Shown one piece after another: positions 1 through 10,562 of a stretch of 64,000 bases of DNA. The translations under genes and the position numbers were made by a program. The DNA lies in contig JADWQD010000010.1 in the NCBI GenBank assembly GCA_016110215.1, forward strand, positions 186,001 through 250,000, in the 5' to 3' direction. Each line of letters opens with the position of its first letter. Position 1 is the stretch's first letter. This DNA comes from Capronia americana. Taxonomy: Eukaryota > Ascomycota > Eurotiomycetes > Chaetothyriales > Herpotrichiellaceae. The notes beneath the pieces are model-generated. The model ran no database searches, was not told the origin of the DNA, and saw only the letters and a program-made list of their open reading frames with translations.

Positions 1-463
1 CTGTTCCTCTCAGACGCTGATAGGAATCGGCATCATGCATGTTCGACAATGCATTCACGGTTCGTCATGCTCAACACGGATGCAAGTGATAAGACCACCG
101 CGGATGGACCGAAATGGATATGATAGCCTTTGGCCACAGCCCATACCTCGTACAGGCATGAGGAAGAAATGACAAACAACCTAGCATGTGGCTAGCAAGG
201 TGTCACCATGGTATTGGTTTCCAAGGGGGCCAACTTGGCCGCTACACCTGAATTTGCCTGTGCTCCTTTGCATCCGAGGCTCTGTATTGGTGTCAGTACT
301 TCGCGTCCATCTCTCATGCTTCATTGACGCACAATGTGTTATAAAACGGCACCGTGATACAACAAAACTGAAAGGAACTCTGAGCAAATCATTGATCTAA
401 CAAGCTTGTGTGGTCGTTAGGATTTATAGTATATCGAAACCGAGTGTCTCTACTCACGATCTC
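1..463. other. Left flank without a supported gene
   Basis: Open frames here are short and give no recognisable protein. The stretch probably holds the 5' flank of the next gene. I see no repeat or RNA gene. Confidence 0.4.
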
Positions 464-1315
464 ATGGCAGTTCCTTCATACAGGTCGATCAAAAACTCAC
501 CTGAGACGGTGAGATTTGGGATGAATGAAGTCCATTGCCTTGTTTTCGGAAATGGAAAACGTTATCATCTCACGGAAGGCCTAAATGGCTGCTTTGCAGT
601 ATACCTAGTGTCAACTCAAGCGACAGTGTCAGCACACATCCCGCCACACCCTGGTTCAAATTATGAGGATCCCCAGGCTGGAGACAAGAACCTGATTAAG
701 AAAATGCAGGAGCTGGCAGAAGCTTACCAGAATAACCGGAAATACTTCTCCGACCACGACGTTGCTTTGATATATGCCAAATTCGAGGGGAAAACTGCGC
801 TGCCCGACAAGAAAGATTTTATTGAGAAATGCCTTCGGAGATTCAAGGTGGACTTCCCTGTCCAGGACTATGTGGTCAAAGCTCCGGGTGAGCCGCGGCT
901 CGACGAACACGGGACTGCGTTCGTGGATGGGGGAGCATCGAGGGGTGTGATCGTCTACCTCGAAGACCGTGAGATTATGAGAATCAACAAGACGACACCA
1001 GGGAAAACCGATCCATACACCACACCATATTCACAACAGTATCACACAAACCCGATTTTTCCACGAACGGTTACGTCCGACGTCGCAGCGAGCACTCCAG
1101 GTCATCCACCAGTGGCGAGAAAGGGAGACGACGGTAAACTGTCTTCGCAGTTGAAATATGCAGTCTCTGAACCGCACCCAGAAGAAACAGGTGCGAGAAT
1201 CGTGACAGTAGCTGAAAAGAAGGTGTCCATTCAGGCGGATCTATGGCAGGAGAGAAATTACCAGGGCAGACAAGTCTGGGTGTGCCAGAAGTACAAATTG
1301 TACACCGATTTGTAG
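464..1315 (+). CDS. Hypothetical protein
   Basis: A single uninterrupted frame of 283 codons begins at the ATG at 464; the frame is open upstream to about 410 but with no earlier ATG. The N-terminal half (residues about 15-130) is mixed alpha/beta in character with a charged stretch, and a glycine-rich segment follows around residues 145-165. The region from about residue 180 to 260 is rich in Thr, Ser and Pro and looks poorly ordered; the last 30 residues are again compact. I do not recognise a family. The length and lack of stops support coding, but an additional 5' exon is possible. Confidence 0.55.
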   Translation: MAVPSYRSIKNSPETVRFGMNEVHCLVFGNGKRYHLTEGLNGCFAVYLVSTQATVSAHIPPHPGSNYEDPQAGDKNLIKKMQELAEAYQNNRKYFSDHDVALIYAKFEGKTALPDKKDFIEKCLRRFKVDFPVQDYVVKAPGEPRLDEHGTAFVDGGASRGVIVYLEDREIMRINKTTPGKTDPYTTPYSQQYHTNPIFPRTVTSDVAASTPGHPPVARKGDDGKLSSQLKYAVSEPHPEETGARIVTVAEKKVSIQADLWQERNYQGRQVWVCQKYKLYTDL

Positions 1316-1991
1316 AGCAGTTTACGTAGGCGTATACACAACTACGCCGTGCAGAGAGGGAGACACCTGGAAGTTTCAGCACCCTCACTCACACGCTCAG
1401 TTGTTATTTAAAGTCACGTGCTATAACGTGACTTATTTGCTCAGCCTTGCCAGCGAGGCTGTCCTTCCTCGGCTGTCCTGCCATTCTGGTTCCTGTCGCC
1501 TGGTCGCATGAAGTCGGCTCCGTAATAACAGTGCGCTTCTGCTGCTTGGGATATTGCAAACTCACCGAGATAACGAAAGAGGAGTCCCCCATCTAATCAG
1601 AAGAAAGTGAGGTAGGAAGCTGGCGGGCTCTTCTGTTTGAAGAACGACAGAGGGTAACCGGCATGTTTAGTAGTACGGACCAGCGAATGCGCCACCGGCT
1701 GGGGTGAGAAATGGAATCGTAGCATTTGAGCATTGTCAGACCAAGTTCATAATACGGAGGTTTGGGCTATGGAAGGAAGATGGCTGGAAGATGTTGAAAC
1801 TGCAAGGGCCGGAAGCGGGCTTAACGAGGTGGAGAAATTGCAGGGGCTGGAGGGCCTGGGCCTGGGCGCCCGGAGGCTGAAGAAGGCTGGAGGAGCCAAC
1901 AGAACTTTATATACACATAAATGAAGTCTACCTTTCCATCATACCCACTGCTCATTCCTCGCTTTGAATGTACTGTATTTGACTCCCACCC
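1316..1991. other. Intergenic, nothing recognised
   Basis: About 680 nt between the unknown protein and the ankyrin gene. Only short, compositionally poor frames are present. The last part is the probable promoter and leader of the ankyrin gene; a TATATA-like stretch lies near 1909-1916. Confidence 0.4.
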
Positions 1992-2701
1992 ATGGATGGC
2001 GACAAGCACAATGCTATGCAACTGGCAGTTCTCGAAGATGACCTCATGACTATCAGCGAACTTTTGGCCAGAGGCGTACGGCCATCACCTCATGATTTCC
2101 TTCAAGCCCTAGAGCAAAATTCGAAGGCTGTTCTGGAGCTTTTCCTGAAATATGGGTATAAGATCAATGATCCAGTTCGAGACGATTACCCTCCACCATT
2201 GGCGTAAGTCGAATGCCTTACATGCACTGCTTGCTTCTTACCAACTACAGTGCCTCTTTGTTCGATCCGGAGCTATTAGAATGGCTCGTTAGGGAGCATC
2301 ACGCTAATCCGAATGCCCGATGCAAATTTGACATCACACCTCTATCAATTGCGGCACAGTCTGCGTCCTTGCCCGTCATCGAGCTGCTATTTCAACTCGG
2401 CGCATCGGTGAAATATGGACAGCCTCTTCATTATGCCGTCAGAAGCAACCGTTCAAACGATATCATTGAATTTTTGCTGAGGAAGGGTGCCTCACCCAAT
2501 TCCATCATGTTTGAAGGAGATGCTGCTTCGTTCCACCATTTCCAAGCCTTCGGTCTCGGAACACCCTTGCACGAGGCAGTTCACCAGGGAAACGAAAGGC
2601 TAGTACGTCTTCTTCTTCAAAATGGCGCAAGGGAAGACATCGTGGATACACTAGGCAGACGACCTGGAATACTGCAACAAATTTACAATGAGTGTGCATG
2701 A
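1992..2701 (+). CDS. Small ankyrin-repeat protein
   Basis: Two exons, 1992-2203 and 2251-2701, joined across a 47-nt intron with a GTAAGT donor and TACAG acceptor; the phases match and give 220 residues. The protein is built of ankyrin-type helical repeats: characteristic 'TPLSIAAQSASLPVIELL' and 'TPLHEAVHQGNERLVRLLL' units lie in the second exon, with weaker repeats at the N-terminus. Such small fungal ankyrin proteins usually act as protein-binding modules; no catalytic domain is present. The start is the ATG at 1992, just after a short pyrimidine-rich leader. Partner and role are unknown. Confidence 0.8.
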
Positions 2702-3682
2702 TGTCTGTACCCATTCCACGGGCGCGCACGGCGTACGCAGAGCTTTCTTTCAAGACTTTTGCATCAAGTGGTGTGAAAAAATATTCTACTTCCTCCCTGC
2801 TGCTTCCTCAACCATATCGGGGTCTATGACAAGAGGATAGTTGATCCTCTGGATTGTTGATATAGAGGTTTTGCTTCTTGTTTGGTCCAGTTGTAATTTG
2901 TGATCTTGACCCTCCTTTTTGAACCATCCTAGCTGGCACTTGCTGATCTGGCGAGTCCTCTTTGAGACCTTTTGCTTCCCTCGTTGAATCAGAATGTGAG
3001 GCACCCATCATAACTTTTCTTCGACGGAGTGCTAGGATGTTGAGCTCGTCATTGGGCAGTTAGATCCAAGGTCGCCCTCCAATGGCAGTTTGGTAAAGTC
3101 ACTTGTCGAAATCATTTAACCATTCTCGCTCCGATCCATGACAGTATAATCTTACTAGTCTCTTGATGACCTGGTTTTGACTCATTTTGCCACTCTCCTC
3201 ACTGTTTGTCTCGCGCTTTTCCTTCTTACCGCGCTCTTCTTGCTCAAAATATTCCCCATATTATATGAAATCGCTTCGAGATTTAAGTGGTAAGGCGGCC
3301 TAAGTCCTACAGCTGTGCGCAACGCTGAGAGCCAGAGCGGCCGCGTGTGCCTCACGCCAGCTTCAACATCGCCTTGAGAAATACTCGAGTCAGTTGCAAT
3401 GAATCGTGACTCTGCATAGCCGAGAACTGTGTGAGCGCTCGCCCCCGCATGTTTGCACACCATCAAATAGAAGGATGCGGGGTTGGTTGACAAGGCAGCG
3501 ACCACCAAGAGCAGCACGAGCCTCGAGAACTGAGATTGGGCATTGTGTAATTTCTAGGTTGTAGAGAAGCCGAGGGCTGAGGCCTGAAGAAATGAGCTGG
3601 GATGTTCAAAATGCTGGTACGGTGACCTCGTTCACTTTGTCCTTTGTCCATTCACTTCGAAAGGGCTGTTCTTGTTGCGACG
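2702..3682. other. Intergenic, nothing recognised
   Basis: About 980 nt. Several overlapping short frames exist on the minus strand but none shows codon-like constancy or a known motif. The distal end is the promoter of the LDI-like gene. Confidence 0.4.
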
Positions 3683-5917
3683 ATGGCGACTATGGTAAGT
3701 GGACGTCTGAGACTAGGTAGGTAACACTGCTCACAAGGGACAAACAGACAACTAGGACTGCTGCCCATGTGCAGACTACGTCTGCCTCCGGCAAAGGCTC
3801 TGAGAAATCGCTTGTGGGAGACTTCAGTTGGCAAGGTATTTCTCCTCTCTGGTTTGGCTATGTATCGATGCGCTGATGGACGACGCCGCCTAGATGTCCT
3901 CGTTCCTGAAAAGGCAGGGACTGGACTCACGAAGTGGCATTATCAACGCCGAACCCTTGTTCAATATGCCTGTCTCTTCGCCACTGGTCTCACATCCTTC
4001 TACAAGCTCCAGTCTCCTGCTCTACGTGCAGCTTCACTGGGTCTTCTATTCCCTGGAGCTGGTCTCGTTGCCGTTTGCACGGTCCCTTCGATTCTTTCCT
4101 TTGTCGTCTCTACAGCCCTGATTCCTCTGGTTCTCTTCGCCTGGTTTGGCATGGGTGGACTGATCTTCCCAATCATCCTCTGGGTTGGTACGGCTGCTCT
4201 CTCTGCCATTCTTGCTAAGGACTCGGTCTTTGAACTGTCTGGTCCGATAGTGTCCACATTCTGCATTGGCGGGCTGGTCTATCTGACGTTTGCGGCTCAA
4301 CGAGCAAATGCTCGGGCGCGAGAGAAGCGACAGACGCGCAATGAATACCTCTTGCAAGAAGTCCGAAACAACCAGACACAAGCTGCGCCCGCTCCCGAGG
4401 CAGGCACCCGAGAAGTTGACGAGAGGGTCCTGCGCTTTGTCCAGTGGTTCCTTGAACTCGGCTTAACGCCCAAGAACGATTTCTCGTACCACGATGTGGT
4501 CGACCAATTCCAAACCGCTGCGATTCGGTACCAGCTGTACGAGGCGATCAACTCTTTGGGGCTCTACCAGAGCGTTTACTGTCCCAACTTTCACGGATAT
4601 CTGTCGCAAGCACAGAGAAACGTCATTGAAAAGAGTTTCACCAAGAAAGTCATGGAGTAAGTCAACTTTTGACCAAGACGAGGTTGGTTTACTAGCTGAC
4701 AGGTGACACTGCGCAGCTTCTGGAAGTACGAATCAATGGCCGGCAAATTCAACGCCCACGACTGGGACCCTATCAAGAAAGACAACATCATGGTGACCGG
4801 CTACATCCTTCAAGCCGTGGGGATCTACCAGTCCAACACCGGAGACGACCGGTACACCCTACCCGGCAGCATGACGTTCGAGATCACGGACTCAATCAAG
4901 TACCCCTACGACATCAAAGGCGTTGCAGATGCCGTGCACAGAAACATGACCGAAGCAGCTTATTGCCTGTACCCGTGCGAGCCAAATTGGCTGTATACAC
5001 CCTGCAAGTAAGTTCCCATTCCGTCTCACTGTGCCAGTCCTCGAGTCAGCTAACCACTCCTCCACAGCCTCGTCGGCATTGGTGGCATCCTCCTAACAGA
5101 CCGCCTCCTTGGCAACACCTATGGCACGGATCTCCGCGCTCGCTTCGAACACGCGCTGGAAACCGAGTTCACGGACCCGGATGGGAGCATCCTCCCCATC
5201 CGCAGCGAACTGACGGGCTTCACGATCCCAGGCCTGGCGGGCGCCATGTCCGACGCCGTCAACTCACTCCTCTGCGCCTCCTACCTCCCGCACATTGCGC
5301 ACCGCAACTGGGCATTCACCAAGAAAGAGACCCTCCGCCGCGATCCTGCGACCGGGCGAATCGAAGTGCAAAACCTCCTGGGCGCAGATAAACTCGACGC
5401 TGGAAACTACAAGCCCGGCGAAGGTGCGATTCGCTGCGTCCTCGCCACCGCGGCGGCCGAATACGGGGACGAAGACATCCGCACCGAACTCCTGAGGCAG
5501 TTGGATGAGGAATATCACCCCGTGTACACGACCAAGACGGGAGCCCTGAAGAACAAAGGCGTCAGCACGCTCTGGCAGGGCGCGACACTACGTGCCAGAC
5601 TCGGTCGGTACCAAGACTGGGTCAATATGATCAAGAACGGGCCACCCGAGAACGTGAAGCGCGGACCCGTGCTGGACGAGTGTCCCTTCCCGGAAGTGCT
5701 CGTTGCGAAGTGTTATTCTAGAGACGGGGACGGCGTGGAGCTCGTGCTGTATCCCGGACGCGAGAGCGGTGTGTTCACCTTGGGCTTCAAGCGATGCAAA
5801 CCGCGCGAAAGCTACACGCTGATGGGCCAGACGGCCGAGGCAGACAAGGACGGCGTAGTCAGGTTCGAGGTCACGGTTGACGGGAGGACCGAGGCAACAT
5901 TGGAGCGCGTCAAGTGA
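3683..5917 (+). CDS. Membrane-anchored linalool dehydratase-isomerase-like protein
   Basis: Five exons (3683-3694, 3775-3835, 3894-4656, 4717-5007, 5068-5917) with consensus splice sites and matching phases give 658 residues. Exon 1 is only 12 nt. Residues about 45-170 contain roughly four hydrophobic segments, so the protein is probably membrane-bound. From about residue 275 it resembles linalool dehydratase-isomerase (LinD): a 'DPIKKDNIM' motif followed by a GY-x-LQAVGIYQ helix, and a 'CEPNWLYTPCN' motif whose two cysteines (C366 and C375) have the 9-residue spacing of the LinD active-site pair C171/C180. LinD interconverts linalool, geraniol and myrcene; what the fungal relatives do is not established. 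Start chosen because exons 1-2 keep phase with the conserved frame. The alternative in-frame ATG at 3767 would read through the second intron. Confidence 0.82.
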
Positions 5918-5950
5918 TGCGGACAGGAAACACAAGGGACCATGTGGGCC

Positions 5951-5966
5951 GGGGGGGGGGGGGGGG
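5951..5966. repeat. Homopolymer G16
   Basis: Sixteen consecutive G on the plus strand, shortly downstream of the LDI-like stop codon. Could form a G-rich structure in DNA or RNA; could also be a sequencing-length artefact. Confidence 0.85.
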
Positions 5967-6291
5967 CGTGGGCATTCGTGCTACATACTGTACGGAGGAG
6001 AGGCATCCAAGTAGGGAGCACAGAGTAGACAGTGCCTATCGACCGATTCCATGTGTTGTGCAAAGTGTGAAAACCGGAAACCCAGAGGGCTAGAGCCAAA
6101 GGGCGCTCGGCGATATCGACTTCAACCAAACAAGGCATACAGTACGAGGTACTCGATACTCATATCACGTACTCCGTGATGCGGTACGGGTTGACAGTAC
6201 GTGTCCATTATCATGGCATGTCGGCTACCTCCGGGACCATCTACACTGCACGCACTGAGCATCAACCGGGCGAGACAAAGCTAGTAGTAAT

Positions 6292-6295
6292 ACCA

Positions 6296-6340
<45 letters not shown>

Positions 6341-6345
6341 GAGTA
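6292..6345. repeat. Trinucleotide microsatellite (TAG)n
   Basis: About 16 near-perfect TAG/AGT units, with one interruption (GGAG) near the 3' end, in the intergenic region. Confidence 0.9.
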
Positions 6346-7868
6346 GCCGTTGGGCGGTCGCCATGTCGGACTTCCGTGAACTTAACTTACGTTAACTCGC
6401 TGAATGCCTTGAACGTACCTCGTACCGCGTAGGAGTCGCCGACGACCGTGCCTCGTGACTTTTGACACTTGGCACCAAGTTCTAGACAGCAGGTCCTGAA
6501 GTCGAGAACAGACTCTGGACTAACACAGTACTCGTACTGGATCCGATTCGAGCCCGCGCGAATATTTGGTGGGCTAATCGCTGCACGAGTACTTGTCCTT
6601 GTTTGTACTCGTACTCCGTAACAGGAAAGGCGAGTCTGAAGAATTAGTGCTGACGCCCAATTGACTAAGCGTGCGTCGACCTTGGACCTTGGAACTTGGA
6701 TAGACTACGGACTATCTCGTACGGAGAACATTAATTGTATGCGCCCAGAACAGGCCAGCTGAGTTTTCTGTAGATAAGGTGTGGAAAAATCCGGGGAGGT
6801 TGGGACCACGCATGCATTCATTTGTCGATGCCAGAACGGCGCAAGATGCTCGATAAACGCCGATTGGAATCGCGGGGGGGTTGATAAGCACTTTGGAGGC
6901 GCAATGCTGGGCAACGATAAGGGCATTTTGCAGAATGGAAGATCATTGGTGAACCCGGTGTATATTTGTAGCAAGGTGTCCCTACGTGGTTTGGTCGCAT
7001 GCTCTGTCCGTAGCGCTTCCTTGAGATGGATGGATGGATGTGGACGGAATTCTTTTCCCAAGCAGCTGGTGCGAAGCGTGGGGTTTTCTGCCTTGGTCCA
7101 GAATAAAGATGAGGGCCTGAAACAACAGAAATCAAGGTACTGTCGTGACTATGTACGGGTATATTGCTCCTTCGATCATCGCAAGCCCACTATGAGCATC
7201 GAACGATATAAATATAGATAAATGACCGCATAGCAGGACCCTGAAACTCGAAATTTTCAAGCGACATTCAGGGTGATCGTGAAGTATGTGGCAAATGTCA
7301 ATGCCACCACAACACAGTGGGATTTCTGGAACCAGAACCCGGAGGATCGGAGCTCGGCTAGCAGGATCATCTCCCTGCGCCTCCCAAAGCCCTAGAGCAG
7401 ATGGCCCACACAACCCTCCCTGCAGCTCCACGCCGCGATTTTCTACTGCATGTCTCGGTGGTTTGCATGTCGTTCGGAATAGGTTTGTTGCCGTTTAACA
7501 ATAGCCCAGCACGCGGCCTGGGAATACGTTTACTCTTGCCACAGGCTCGGTAATGTTGTTGCCTCTTGAAGCCGCTAAGGAATACTGCACCAGTTGACTT
7601 GGACTGGTGTGAGGCTCTGCCGAACTGAAAGGTGTTTGAGATCTGTCTGCTGATAGGACGGCGGTGTGGGATCGTAACCAGACGGCTATTGGTGGTAACC
7701 AAGCTGGATATGCAGAGTCTCCGGCTGTAGTCCTCTTGGTTTTCCGCAACTAAGTGCAAGGACCGAGCTGCTAATTGGGGCGTGAGTCGAGATTCGGGGA
7801 GATATCTCCCGCCGTCTGTCCGCCGCTCCTCTCAACAGTTGTTGGCGCATATCCCCATGCGTCCTCCG

Positions 7869-9371
7869 TTACGATACAGTCACCAGATCCAGCGATAAAT
7901 GCTTGTTGTAGAAAGTGACATTCGTCGCCGAGTCATAGGCCTCAGAGCCGAACGCAATGTATCCGAGATAATCTAAAATGGTTGTCAGTAACAAAGTCTT
8001 AACAGAATAACCTTGTGCATGCTTGTCGCTCGGATGTGGACCTGCTTACCATTCACAGTAGGCCCACCAATCCCCGTCAAGCCTTGCAGTAATGGACCAA
8101 TATCAGCAAAGAAGTTGGTATGGCCGTTCGCAGCATCGCTAGCCACCCAAGTCAAGACATTCTGGTTGAGACCGTTGACACCAGTGAACAGACTGAAGGT
8201 TGTCCCATTGACAATCTGAGTTGCCACGGCGCCTTTTTCGAGCCCAATCTGCTGTGTGGAAGCACCGTACTGGCCCAGCCATATCATCACTTCGTACTTA
8301 GCTTGTGTCGTGTCTGTGGCCTTGTCGGGATCAGAGTCCAAGAACATGTCGACAGCCACATTTGCATCCAATTGGGCAGCGGTCAGGGAGGCGACGTCGA
8401 CGATGTCCGGCCTTTCGTCGCCGACCCCGTAGTACCATTCGGTCTCGAAGTTGATCGCCGTTACCTTGGAAATCTCAACAGGGAAAACATCTGTGTCCAC
8501 TTTGATGTTGGGAAAGGCGTGTACCGGCTGCGTCGGTGGACCTCGAGGATATTGCCACTAAGGGTTGTTGTTAGCCAGTCCGCAAAGCTACATGTAGTCA
8601 CATCGGAACGCGAAAAGACTCACTGTGATCGACCATTGTGCCGCCGACGTTTCTGTCGGATAAGTTCCGTTCTACCGATTGTCAGTGTCGAGTGGTTGAG
8701 TTGCCTGTGGGCAATTGTGGGCTCACCTCGTAGGTGGTGACCTAGTAATCCTGTTAGCAAGAAAGACAGCTCACGTATCCGACATCGCTACTACTCACAT
8801 TCATACACAAACCTCCTGGTCCGGTATAATCTTCAGCTATCGCCCATTGATTCGGATTTCTGTTGTTCCATGGTTAGCCTCCATAGCGCGTGGTAATGAT
8901 TGGCTGTAGTTTCCGGTCAGGCTCGACCAATCGGAAGCCGAATTCCACATGATGATTTGTCCGATGCCCTGCAGCGGCGCTATTCAAGGAGGGCTGCAGG
9001 CAGAATTGGCGCCATGCCGAACCGGGCAATGGATCAGGAACACGAAATATCTTGCCAACTTTAAACTGGTCCTTCCGACAGGGGTACTGATACTGCACAA
9101 AATGGTGGCAGGCTCGCTCGAGAGTTGCGCCTGGTGCGAAGGATGGGCAATTGAGCACTCACAATGTATATTCCTGGCCATTTGTAAAAGGCGTAATACC
9201 AAATGCTCTCTGGCAGTAGTTTTTCGAGCTGATCTTGTTGCTGGTGCTCACAAAGGGGTTGGGGTTCAATCCACGCGACTCGCGATATGCCTGTAATCCG
9301 AGCAGCACGCTGATGGTGACCGCGACGGGAACGAGCACAAAGCCGAGCGAAACAAGCGATCTGACTCCCAT
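7869..9371 (-). CDS. Signal-anchored GH12 endo-beta-glucanase
   Basis: Six exons on the minus strand (9163-9371, 8799-8859, 8727-8741, 8624-8671, 8050-8557, 7869-7972) splice in phase to 314 residues. Exon 3 is a 15-nt microexon; intron 1 is unusually long (303 nt). Residues about 4-27 form one hydrophobic segment preceded by Arg and followed by a charged stretch, without a clear cleavage site, so a type II signal anchor is likelier than a secretion peptide. The rest is a GH12 jelly roll: 'WSITWQYP', the nucleophile motif 'YEVMIWL' (E200) and the acid/base motif 'LGYIAFGSEAY' (E291). GH12 enzymes cut beta-1,4 links in cellulose, xyloglucan or mixed-linkage glucan. It lies head-to-head with a cellulose-synthase-like GT2 gene, suggesting a joint role in a beta-glucan pathway (inference). 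Confidence 0.88.
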
Positions 9372-10562
9372 TGTCAAAGGAAGGCGCCTCGATCAAACTG
9401 CAAAGGGTAGAAGACGTCGGCCAGCAAAGCGTCGAGAAGATATGCGATGGCGACAGCGAGAAGAAAAGTATGTCGGGAGGCGGAGAAGGGAAAGCACGCA
9501 GCGCGGCTGGAGAGAGCCGGGGAGCTTGCCAGCTCGCAGCTCGGTGGGCGGTGCAAGTGCAGGGTTAGCAGGTTGAGCAAAGTGGCAAGTGATAATTTTG
9601 TTTCAGTCGGGGACAGGATTTTAAGAATCTGCAGGCAATCAATTCGCGGTCTTCAATGGTCGACCGGATGGGGCGTGTTTGAGCAAGCTGCGTTATCCGC
9701 AAGACAAATGCCTATCAGACGCACCACTGTGTGGAGATTGCAGCCCTTGGCGTGCAGGTGGCGCCTTTTATGCGAGGCGCATCCCGGCCACTACGAGGTA
9801 CGCGCAGGGGGCTGCGCTTGGTTGCTCCGGCTATCAGTCGCCTTGTTTTTCGCGTGCCTCTGGCCTTGTTGGGATTTGCGCTTTTGCCTCGAGCTTGTTC
9901 CTGATGTCGTCGTCACTGCATCGCGTGCCAAATTGGCACTCTCCGACATGCCGTGAGCAATGCTTGATAAGGCCTGTGACAAACTTGGCCGCGCCGTCGC
10001 TAACCCTGGTGTCCCCAGCACAGCTTTTTCTCCTTCCGGCCGGGTCCTTGCCTTGGTCGCCCCAGCCTTCCGTAATGACCTCCCTCCTCCGAGTCCTCTT
10101 CCTGCTTCGCGATGTCACGATGATCTACGGCGTGCCACTTTCCGGACCAACCTCCCCACTATGACATGATTAAGGTCGGTCAAGCACCCACCCGAGCCAC
10201 TCTCTGCCACCTGCTACCCGAAAACACGCCTCCTTGCATAGCCAATCCAACCCCTCTGCTTGCAAACTCTTGTCACCTATCACTTTGCCTGTGTTCTGCG
10301 TGCTTGTTCCTTTCTCATCTCCTTGACAGCAGCACCGAAGTCCGTGGGCCTCATTCACTCACCCACAACTCGACCATCTTTGACCAACACTCACATTCGT
10401 TTCTATACTTCATTCGCTTGGAATACCACACGGGCGTTGGAAACAAGGATGAGCACCCTCGCTCCATAGTAATACCACAGACACACCCGAGCTCTCAATC
10501 GTGTCCGAGCTCTTCACCCTTGCATTTCCCCCGGCAAACATATCAACCCTCGCTGTTTCAAC
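9372..10562. other. Divergent promoter between GH12 and GT2 genes
   Basis: About 1.2 kb shared between two oppositely oriented genes. Frames of up to 170 codons occur (for example 9447-9956) but show no domain and overlap on both strands. The last 300 nt before 10563 are C/T-rich, as expected for a fungal leader. Confidence 0.55.

Larger units (their letters stand above)
5918..7868. other. Long intergenic stretch with simple repeats
   Basis: Nearly 2 kb without a supported gene. It contains a G16 tract at 5951-5966 and a TAG/AGT trinucleotide microsatellite around 6292-6345. Many short GTAC/CGTAC-type words recur (for example 6140-6200 and 6410-6620). The open frames at 6705-7221 and 7132-7759 lack recognisable motifs and I treat them as chance. 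Confidence 0.5.

Noticed and set aside
6781..7221. 146-codon plus-strand frame
   Set aside because: No motif, no homologous pattern and no splice partners; flanked by repeat-rich DNA.
9447..9956. 169-codon plus-strand frame between GH12 and GT2
   Set aside because: Cys/Trp/Arg-rich with no pattern; lies in the shared promoter region with several overlapping frames.
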